In this document: piece after piece, positions 1 through 5,051 of the stretch | Layout: every line of letters starts with the position of its first letter | Position numbering within the stretch: the stretch's first letter is position 1 | Source of the DNA: Rhizobacter sp. | Lineage (GTDB): Bacteria > Pseudomonadota > Gammaproteobacteria > Burkholderiales > Burkholderiaceae_C | DNA: 5,458 nt | Assembly (NCBI GenBank): GCA_014380155.1 | Contig: JACMKJ010000519.1 | Location: 1-5,458 of the forward strand | Reading direction: 5' to 3' | The notes under the pieces: model-generated | Databases searched by the model: none | Told to the model about the DNA's origin: nothing | Seen by the model: only the letters and a program-made list of their open reading frames with translations | Translations under genes and position numbers: made by a program

Positions 1-922
1 GGCTCAGGTCGGGGCCCACCACCAGACGACCGGCGCGGTCGAGCATGGCTTCGGCGCTGGAGGCGAGCGTGCGCCCGAGCGGCGCACCGGCCACGCCGGC
101 GGCCCAGATCACGGTGTGGGTGGGCACGTGGTGCACCAGGTCCACGTCGCCTTCGCGCGAGCCGTAGCTCACGCCCATGTCGTTGATTGCCATCACCTTG
201 CAGCCGGTGCGCACGTCGACCCGCAGGCGCTTGAGTTGCTCGCGCGCGCGCCGCTGCAACTCGGGCACGAAGCTGCCCAGCACGCGGTCGGAGCCTTCGA
301 GCAGCACCACGCGCGCGTGCTTCGAGTCGATGTGGCGGAACTCTTGCGACAAGGTGTGCTGTGCGATCTCGCTCAGCGTGCCCGCCATCTCGACGCCGGT
401 GGGGCCGGCGCCCACCACGACGAAGCTCATCCAGGTGGAGCGCTCGATCGGGTCGGCGCAGCGCTCCGCGCGCTCGAAGGCGCCGATCACGCGGGCGCGG
501 ATCGCGAAGGCATCGGCCAGCGTCTTCAGGCCGAGTGCGTGCGGAGCCCAGTCGTCGTGGCCGAAATAGCTGTGGGTGGCACCGGCTGCCACGATGATGT
601 GGTCGTAGTCGATGCGCTCGCCGTCGTCGAGCATCACCGAGCGGTCGGCCGCGTCGATGCCGGTCACCTCGGCCTGCAGCACGGTGAGGTTGCCGCGCCG
701 CATTTCCTTGCGCAGGATGTGGCGGATGGGCGCCGAGATCGCCGGTGCACTCAGGCCCGCCGTCGCCACCTGGTAGAGCAGCGGCTGGAACAGGTGGTGG
801 TTGGTGCGGTCGATCAGGGTGATGTTGACCGCGGATTTCGACAGCGCCCGCACGGCTTCGAGGCCGCCGAAGCCGCAGCCGATGATCAGCACCTGGGGTT
901 TGTTGTTGGGGCGGGGTTTCAT
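1..922 (-). CDS. ndh: Type II NADH dehydrogenase (NDH-2), C-terminus beyond window
   Basis: Membrane-associated flavoprotein that oxidises NADH and reduces quinone without pumping protons, feeding electrons into the respiratory chain on the cytoplasmic face. The 307 residues present show an N-terminal FAD-binding Rossmann motif GCGFGG (residues 15-20) with an acidic D38 closing the second strand, followed by the NDH-2 signature NHHLFQPLLYQVATAGL (41-57). A second dinucleotide fold for NADH has GAGPTGVE (171-178) with acidic E209, and WAAGV lies at 273-277. Family members are usually about 430 residues, so roughly the last quarter, including the membrane-binding C-terminus, is cut off by the window edge; the gene is not visibly broken. 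The ATG at 922 sits just before the first Rossmann strand, as is normal for the family. It lies 4 nt after the upstream nucleotidyltransferase stop, with no clear Shine-Dalgarno or own promoter seen, so translation may be coupled. Confidence 0.95.
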   Translation of the reverse strand, partial: MKPRPNNKPQVLIIGCGFGGLEAVRALSKSAVNITLIDRTNHHLFQPLLYQVATAGLSAPAISAPIRHILRKEMRRGNLTVLQAEVTGIDAADRSVMLDDGERIDYDHIIVAAGATHSYFGHDDWAPHALGLKTLADAFAIRARVIGAFERAERCADPIERSTWMSFVVVGAGPTGVEMAGTLSEIAQHTLSQEFRHIDSKHARVVLLEGSDRVLGSFVPELQRRAREQLKRLRVDVRTGCKVMAINDMGVSYGSREGDVDLVHHVPTHTVIWAAGVAGAPLGRTLASSAEAMLDRAGRLVVGPDLS

Positions 923-926
923 GCGT

Positions 927-1616
927 TCATCGAGGGTTCAGTGAGGCAATCTGTTGGAGTCGTTGAAGCACGATGCCCGCACGCATGGGCTGCTCCACGA
1001 GGCCAGGGAGCGCGTTTTGCATGTCGGGGTGGGCCAGCAGGGACTGCGTTTGTTGCACCACGTGGCCAGCCACCGACGCCTCCGCCCGCAGCAGCTCGTC
1101 GGCCAGCTCGGCGCGGCCGTCGATCACCGTGATGATGTCTTCGAGATCATGGTTCAGGTAGACGTCGCGACCGCCGCGGTCATTGAAAGCCTCGAACTTG
1201 GTAGCGAGAAAGTGCGCAGCATCTAGGTGGCGTAGCACCAGACCGGGTTGCAACTCGGTCGATACCGCCGCTGCAAAGCCCGGGCGATACCAGCGATTGG
1301 CAAATCCGAGCACATGCTCATCAACGGGCACCAGATCCAGTTGCATGCGCTTCCAGAACCAGCGAAAAGGTGGCGTGTTGTCTTCCATCGTCTGGATGAA
1401 GCCCCGCGCGGCCAACACGGGTTGCATAGCGTGATAGCCGGCGAGCGAGGCCACCTCGATGATGGCATCGACATCTTCGGTGGGGCGCACGTTGGCGGCC
1501 GCCGGGTTGGTGAGCAGCAAGCCAGTGGCGCAGCCTCCCACGAAAACCAGCCGATCGCACACGGGCCCGAGGGCCAGCGCCATGCTGCGCAGCAACTCCA
1601 GGTTGGGGTCAGCCAC
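927..1616 (-). CDS. AbiEii/AbiGii-type nucleotidyltransferase-fold protein, putative toxin
   Basis: Predicted 229-residue protein of the nucleotidyltransferase superfamily, close in layout to AbiEii/AbiGii and MenT-type toxins, which transfer nucleotides to RNA or protein targets. Visible motifs are FVGG (25-28), the metal-binding pair RPTEDVD (44-50; D48 and D50), a candidate third carboxylate D94 in QLDLVP, and a later segment with K140 (ATKFEAF) and D157/D160 (HDLEDI) that resembles the lysine and aspartate motifs of AbiEii. All expected catalytic residues seem present, so it should be active. I chose the GTG at 1616 because AAAGGG lies 5 nt upstream and the coding part overlaps the preceding gene by only 8 nt; a TTG at 1655 would add 13 residues. 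Its partner upstream is a DNA-binding protein, an arrangement like a toxin-antitoxin operon. The substrate is unknown, and a housekeeping or regulatory nucleotidyltransferase is an alternative. Confidence 0.82.
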   Translation of the reverse strand: MADPNLELLRSMALALGPVCDRLVFVGGCATGLLLTNPAAANVRPTEDVDAIIEVASLAGYHAMQPVLAARGFIQTMEDNTPPFRWFWKRMQLDLVPVDEHVLGFANRWYRPGFAAAVSTELQPGLVLRHLDAAHFLATKFEAFNDRGGRDVYLNHDLEDIITVIDGRAELADELLRAEASVAGHVVQQTQSLLAHPDMQNALPGLVEQPMRAGIVLQRLQQIASLNPR

Positions 1617-2280
1617 GGTGACCCTTTGCCGCGGCGGTGCGAGGGGCCGGGTCAATCAGCTTTTGCAGGCGCGTGCTGGCCATGCCCCGCTCGCGCGCAC
1701 GGCCGGCTCGCAGGGCGTCGAACAAGGCCAGTAGCTCGTACAGGACGGCATCGTTCCGGGCCGCCCCTGGCACGCAAGGGTGCAGTGGCACAAGGCCTTC
1801 TCCGCGCACGCTGCCGTTTGCATCGGGCCAAACCAAGGGCTCGTGACCTTCGGCAAACACGCTGGCAAAGGCGGGGGCTGAGTGGCTCGTGGGTACACCT
1901 GGCCCGACTGGCAAGCGCTCGGGTGGGAATGCGTACTTGGCGCCGTGCAGCGCAAACTCGGCCAGGTTGTGGCGGTTCACCACGGCGGCGCTGTCAAGGT
2001 TGGTGCGTGCTGGTGCGGCCTTGCGAGGTGATGCTGCTGCGTATGCGCCTCGCGCTCGGTTCTCGCTCAGGGTTGGAACAGCTGCTGGTTTGGTTGCCGA
2101 GTAGGCTCGCGCGATGCTAGCGTCAGCGAGCAGGCTCGAAGCCAGCCCCCGCTGAACGGCCGCGTGTGCCTCCGACGCGCTCAGGCCCAGCTCATGGGCC
2201 AATCGGGCATACGTCCAGTGCTGCTCACCAAGGGCCAATAGCTTGAGCGCGACGAGAAAGTCTTGCGGCTTGAGGTTCAT
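1609..2280 (-). CDS. HTH DNA-binding protein, putative antitoxin/autorepressor
   Basis: Predicted 223-residue protein. Residues 1-47 look like a winged-helix or MarR/Rrf2-like helix-turn-helix: an amphipathic first helix (QDFLVALKLLAL), then WTYARLAHELGLSASEAHAAV at 22-42, a typical turn-and-recognition-helix pattern. Residues 60-98 form an Ala/Pro-rich, probably disordered linker. The rest (about 100-209) is a separate domain with HGAKYAFPPER (112-122), GVPTSHSAP (128-136), WPDANGSVRG (151-160) and a C-terminal helix ALFDALRAGRARER (185-198). I do not recognise this domain by name. The frame is open back to 2361, but the ATG at 2280 directly precedes the conserved-looking MNLKPQDF start and directly follows a perfect inverted repeat, so it is preferred. 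Overlap with the downstream nucleotidyltransferase and the adjoining operator suggest an antitoxin-like autorepressor. No Shine-Dalgarno is obvious, since the palindrome fills that space. Confidence 0.8.
   Translation of the reverse strand: MNLKPQDFLVALKLLALGEQHWTYARLAHELGLSASEAHAAVQRGLASSLLADASIARAYSATKPAAVPTLSENRARGAYAAASPRKAAPARTNLDSAAVVNRHNLAEFALHGAKYAFPPERLPVGPGVPTSHSAPAFASVFAEGHEPLVWPDANGSVRGEGLVPLHPCVPGAARNDAVLYELLALFDALRAGRARERGMASTRLQKLIDPAPRTAAAKGHRG
1622..1627 (-). promoter_or_regulatory. Ribosome binding site for nucleotidyltransferase gene
   Basis: AAAGGG on the minus strand, 5 nt before the GTG at 1616. It lies inside the 3' end of the DNA-binding gene and is the main reason for preferring the GTG over the TTG at 1655, which has no comparable purine tract. 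Confidence 0.5.
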
Positions 2281-2311
2281 ATTCTGTATTCGCAAATCGC
2301 GAATACAGAAT
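2281..2311. promoter_or_regulatory. Perfect 13-bp inverted repeat, putative operator
   Basis: The arms ATTCTGTATTCGC (2281-2293) and GCGAATACAGAAT (2299-2311) are exact reverse complements, separated by AAATC. The element is AT-rich in a GC-rich setting and directly abuts the ATG of the HTH gene. It overlaps the outer edge of a candidate -10 hexamer and would cover the likely transcription start, so binding there should block transcription. The likely ligand is the adjacent HTH protein acting as a dimer. A role as an RNA hairpin occluding the start codon is possible only if transcription begins further upstream. Confidence 0.8.
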
Positions 2312-2337
2312 GTAATGCACTCGCCGAGTTTGGGCAA
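2309..2337 (-). promoter_or_regulatory. Candidate sigma-70 promoter of HTH/nucleotidyltransferase operon
   Basis: On the minus strand, TTGCCC (2337-2332) and TACATT (2314-2309) are separated by exactly 17 bp; each matches 4 of 6 consensus positions. Transcription would begin near 2302, inside the inverted repeat, giving a leader of about 20 nt. The spacing and the overlap with the palindrome support the call, while the hexamers themselves are only moderate. Confidence 0.42.
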
Positions 2338-2338
2338 C

Positions 2339-2366
2339 TTGAACGCCCTTAAGAGCGCCATAGACT
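2339..2366 (+). promoter_or_regulatory. Weak candidate promoter of flavin reductase gene
   Basis: TTGAAC (2339-2344) and TAGACT (2361-2366), 16 bp apart, each match 4 of 6 consensus positions. The start would fall at or next to the ATG at 2373, giving a leaderless or nearly leaderless mRNA, which fits the lack of a strong Shine-Dalgarno there. It is a weak match and may be chance. Confidence 0.22.
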
Positions 2367-2372
2367 GCTGGA

Positions 2373-2957
2373 ATGAGACAACCCATTGACCTCGCCCACG
2401 CCTGCCGCCTCATCAACCATGGCCCCACCGTACTGGTGGGCAGCGCGCATGGAGGGCGTCGCAACCTCATGGCCGCAGCGTGGTCGATGCCCGTCGAGTT
2501 CACGCCGCCGCGCGTGGCGGTGGTGGTGGACAAGAGCACCTACACCCGAGAGCTGATCATGGCGAGTGGGGGCTTCACGCTCAGCATTCCCTGCCGCAAC
2601 CTGCTCGACGCCACCTACACGGTGGGCAGCGTGTCCGGCCGCGACCCGGCGGCACCGGACAAGTTCGAGCGCTTTGGCATCGAAGCCTTCGACAGCCCCG
2701 TGCTCGGCCTGCCGCTGGTGGCCGGTTGCGTGGCCTGGCTCGAATGCCGGCTGATCCCGGAGCGGCACACCGAAGAGGCCTACGACACCTGCTTCGGCGA
2801 GGTGATCTCGGCCCAGGCCGATTCGCGGGTGTTCGAACGAGGCCGCTGGTCGTTTCGTGACGACAACACCGAGCTGCATACGCTGCACCACTTGGGCGGT
2901 GGCCACTTTGCATGGCCGGCGAAGAGTGAGCAGGCGAAGCTGCTGACGGGACGTTGA
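2373..2957 (+). CDS. Flavin reductase-like FMN-binding protein
   Basis: Predicted 194-residue cytosolic flavoprotein of the flavin-reductase-like/flavoredoxin (DIM6/NtaB-type) split-barrel family, which binds FMN and either reduces flavin with NAD(P)H or acts as a small electron carrier. Visible family features are the N-terminal strand with TVLVGSAH (19-26), the FMN-binding segment NLMAAAWSMPVEF (31-43), PPRVAVVVDKSTYT (45-58) and the C-terminal HHLGGGHFA (172-180) typical of this group. The length matches the family, and no signal peptide or membrane segment is seen. The ATG at 2373 fits the family start, but the Shine-Dalgarno is weak (CTGGA directly upstream). It is transcribed divergently from the HTH/nucleotidyltransferase genes across a 92-bp gap and stops 1 nt before the stop of the convergent gene. 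No partner monooxygenase is visible, so the physiological substrate is unknown. Confidence 0.9.
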   Translation: MRQPIDLAHACRLINHGPTVLVGSAHGGRRNLMAAAWSMPVEFTPPRVAVVVDKSTYTRELIMASGGFTLSIPCRNLLDATYTVGSVSGRDPAAPDKFERFGIEAFDSPVLGLPLVAGCVAWLECRLIPERHTEEAYDTCFGEVISAQADSRVFERGRWSFRDDNTELHTLHHLGGGHFAWPAKSEQAKLLTGR

Positions 2958-2980
2958 ACTACTGAGCCGTTCCCGCCAGC
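2942..2980. terminator. Imperfect hairpin between convergent genes, possible bidirectional terminator
   Basis: GCTGACGGGACG (2942-2953) can pair with CGTTCCCGCCAGC (2968-2980): 11 base pairs with one A-C mismatch and one bulged T, closing a 14-nt loop that contains both stop codons. The position between convergent genes suits a shared terminator. No U-tract follows on either strand, so it does not meet the usual intrinsic-terminator pattern and may only slow or protect transcript ends. Confidence 0.33.
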
Positions 2981-4302
2981 AACTTCTTGCGCACCATGTG
3001 GATGTGGCTGCGCAGCGAGTACAGCTCGTCGGCGTAGCTCAGGGGCACCGACACCTGCTCCACGTTGTGCTCGATCTCGCCGAGCTCTTTCAGCAGCTCA
3101 TCGGCAGGGCGGGTGCCTTGTTCGTCTTCGACCGCGCGCAGTTGCTTGTACCAACGGAAGATGCGCGAGCGGATGCGGAACTGGTACAGCGGCGGCACCA
3201 CGCGGCTGAGCGGGATCAGGATCGCCACGATCGACACCAGCACCACCCACATGCGGTCGATCAGGTTGGCCAGCCAGAAGGGCAAGAAGCGCTGCAGCAC
3301 CGGCACGCCGGCCGCATAGAAGCGCTGCGCTTCGGCAGCCAGCGGGCGCTCGGTATTTTTGGCGTTGGGGAAGTCGCCCTTGCGCTGGAACCAGCCTGAC
3401 TCACCGTGAACCGTGTGCGCCGTCTGCACGAAGAGCTGGATCAGCGCCGGGTGCGTGTCTTTGCGCGCCACCAGCGAGGCGGTGGGTGCGACCAAGCGCA
3501 CGTCATCGGGCGGTTGGTCGCCGGCCAGGTCGACCACGCCGCGCGGCAGCGTCACCGGGCTCATGAAGGGGAAACGTCGCGAGTAGGCGTCGGCCTGGGC
3601 AAAGTTGAAGAGTTTGACGCCCGGGGTTTGCAGCAGCATCTGCACCATCAGCGATTCGGGCGCCGAGGCAAAGGCGATGGCGTCGATGTCGCCGTTCAAG
3701 AAACCCATCACGGCCGGGGTTTGCGGTTCGCGCAGCTGCGTGATGGCGGCCTGGTCGACACGGTTGGCATCGAGCAGCTTGCGCATCAGGTTGGGCACAC
3801 CGCTGCCAGGCGCGCCGATGTTGACCTTCCAGCCAGGCAGTTGCGCCAGGCTGGTGAGGGTGGTGCCTTTTAAAAGGCGCTTGGCCGAGTCTTCACGGTA
3901 GAAGAGCCACACCGGTTCGTAGAACAGGCTGCCCAGCGAGACCAGGGCTTCGCCGCCTTCTTCATCGATGCGGCGGTCTTTTTCACCCGCGCCGCCTTGC
4001 ACGAAGGCGATGTCGACGCCTGAGTTGGCGTCGTTCAACAGCTTCAGGTTTTCGGCTGCACCGGCGGTGGTGCGCAACTCCACCGTGATGCCGTGGCGCT
4101 TGAGCAACTCGGCGTAGCGCTTGCCGAACTCGGCGTAAGCGCCTTGCTCCACACCCGTGGCCAGCACCACCTTCTTCGGCGGGGTCGGGTCGAGCACCCA
4201 GTAGGCCACGCCCAGGAGCATGAGCGTGAGCACGATGAAGGGGCCAGCGGTGACCAGCAGGTCGCGGAAAGACAGCAGGGTGTTGCGCAGGGCTTGTGGC
4301 AT
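2959..4302 (-). CDS. Membrane-anchored TAXI-family TRAP solute-binding protein
   Basis: Predicted 447-residue TAXI-type substrate-binding protein, the family that captures small organic acids such as glutamate-like ligands for TRAP transporters. Residues 16-37 form one hydrophobic helix that is not followed by a cleavable lipobox, so it is probably a membrane anchor. The binding domain runs from about 43 to 310, with KVVLATGVEQGAYAEFGKRY (44-63), DIAFVQGG (97-104), NIGAPGSGVPNLMRKLL (161-177) and the GFLNGDIDAIAF segment (200-211). A second helix follows at about 352-372, then a basic, helical tail (RIRSRIFRWYKQLR) to 447. The positive-inside rule puts both ends in the cytoplasm and the binding domain in the periplasm. 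Usual TAXI proteins are about 320 residues without the C-terminal part. The ATG at 4302 is preferred; a GTG at 4332 would add 10 residues. No permease gene lies nearby, so a sensing role is possible. Confidence 0.85.
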   Translation of the reverse strand: MPQALRNTLLSFRDLLVTAGPFIVLTLMLLGVAYWVLDPTPPKKVVLATGVEQGAYAEFGKRYAELLKRHGITVELRTTAGAAENLKLLNDANSGVDIAFVQGGAGEKDRRIDEEGGEALVSLGSLFYEPVWLFYREDSAKRLLKGTTLTSLAQLPGWKVNIGAPGSGVPNLMRKLLDANRVDQAAITQLREPQTPAVMGFLNGDIDAIAFASAPESLMVQMLLQTPGVKLFNFAQADAYSRRFPFMSPVTLPRGVVDLAGDQPPDDVRLVAPTASLVARKDTHPALIQLFVQTAHTVHGESGWFQRKGDFPNAKNTERPLAAEAQRFYAAGVPVLQRFLPFWLANLIDRMWVVLVSIVAILIPLSRVVPPLYQFRIRSRIFRWYKQLRAVEDEQGTRPADELLKELGEIEHNVEQVSVPLSYADELYSLRSHIHMVRKKLLAGTAQ

Positions 4303-4370
4303 GGTGCGTCTCGGTGCGGGGTCGGCCTGCACGATACCGTATGCTTTTTGCTCCTCTGAACTGAAACCCC

Positions 4371-5051
4371 ATGCGCCTGCTGCTGGTTGAAGACGACCGC
4401 ATGATCGGTGAGAGCCTGCGCGCCACGCTGCGCCAGGAGGGACACGCCGTGGACTGGGTGCGTGACAGCTCCGCCGCGCAGGCCACGCTTGGCAGCGAGA
4501 GGTTCGACCTGGTGCTGCTCGACCTGGGCCTGCCCCTGGTAGCCGATGCCGCGCCCAGCGGCGAAGGCGGCCTGGGCGTGTTGCGCTGGCTGCGTGGCCG
4601 GCAAGACAACACGCCGGTGATCGTGCTCACCGCGCGTGATGGTTTGGGCGACCGGGTCAAGGGCCTCGACGCGGGTGCCGACGACTACCTCGTCAAACCC
4701 TTCGAGCTCGACGAGCTCAACGCCCGCATGCGCGCCGTGATGCGCCGCCACAGTGGGCGTGCGCAGCCGCTGCTGTCGCACCGCGGCGTGACGCTTGACC
4801 CGGCCACACGCCAGGTCACGCAAGACGGTCAGCCGGTGCTGCTGTCGGCGCGCGAGTTCGCCGTGCTCGAAGCGCTGTTGGCCCGACCCGGCGCGCTGCT
4901 GTCGCGCGCCCAGCTCGAAGACAAGCTCTACGGCTGGGGCGAAGAGATCGAGAGCAACGCGGTGTCGGTCTACATCCACCAGCTGCGCCGCAAGCTGGGG
5001 GCGGAGTACATCCAGAACATGCGTGGCGTGGGTTACTTCGTTCCGGCATGA
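4371..5051 (+). CDS. OmpR/PhoB-family response regulator, QseB-like
   Basis: Predicted 226-residue transcription factor activated by phosphorylation. The receiver domain (1-123) has the acidic pair D8/D9, phospho-acceptor D51, T87 and K109 followed by P110. The C-terminal winged helix (about 133-226) has LSAREFAVLEALL (158-170) and the recognition-helix region SNAVSVYIHQLRRKLG (195-210), ending in RGVGYFVPA. LYGWGEEIESNAV is typical of the QseB/PmrA subgroup. The receiver carries an unusual loop of about 8 extra residues (LVADAAPSGE, 56-65) just after the DLGLP that follows D51. The stop overlaps the start of the sensor kinase gene as ATGA, so the two are co-translated. It is divergent from the TAXI-type gene across 68 bp. 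No strong promoter or Shine-Dalgarno is seen upstream of the ATG. The target genes cannot be read from the sequence. Confidence 0.95.
   Translation: MRLLLVEDDRMIGESLRATLRQEGHAVDWVRDSSAAQATLGSERFDLVLLDLGLPLVADAAPSGEGGLGVLRWLRGRQDNTPVIVLTARDGLGDRVKGLDAGADDYLVKPFELDELNARMRAVMRRHSGRAQPLLSHRGVTLDPATRQVTQDGQPVLLSAREFAVLEALLARPGALLSRAQLEDKLYGWGEEIESNAVSVYIHQLRRKLGAEYIQNMRGVGYFVPA

Noticed and set aside
116..1132. Long plus-strand open frame opposite ndh
   Set aside because: It is the antisense shadow of a gene with clear NDH-2 motifs. The translated product is rich in His, Ala, Arg and Val without recognisable motifs, as GC-rich antisense frames usually are.
1248..2120. Long plus-strand open frame opposite the HTH/nucleotidyltransferase genes
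   Set aside because: It spans the junction of two well-supported minus-strand genes and shows no domain pattern.
2281..2311. Inverted repeat read as transposon ends or an attachment site
   Set aside because: The arms are only 5 nt apart with no transposase or integrase gene and no flanking target duplication, so an operator fits better.
2281..2361. Upstream extension of the HTH protein by 27 residues to the ATG at 2361
   Set aside because: It would run through the palindrome and the candidate promoter, and the added residues do not look like part of the domain. The ATG at 2280 starts directly at the predicted first helix.
4303..4332. GTG start at 4332 for the TAXI-type gene
   Set aside because: It adds only a Pro/Arg-rich decapeptide, and the GAGGAG upstream is about 18 nt away, too far. 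The ATG at 4302 has GAGA at a reasonable distance, though the choice remains open.
4044..4979. Long minus-strand open frame opposite the response regulator
   Set aside because: It covers the response regulator, whose catalytic residues are all in the plus frame, and runs across the promoter gap. It is a composition artefact.
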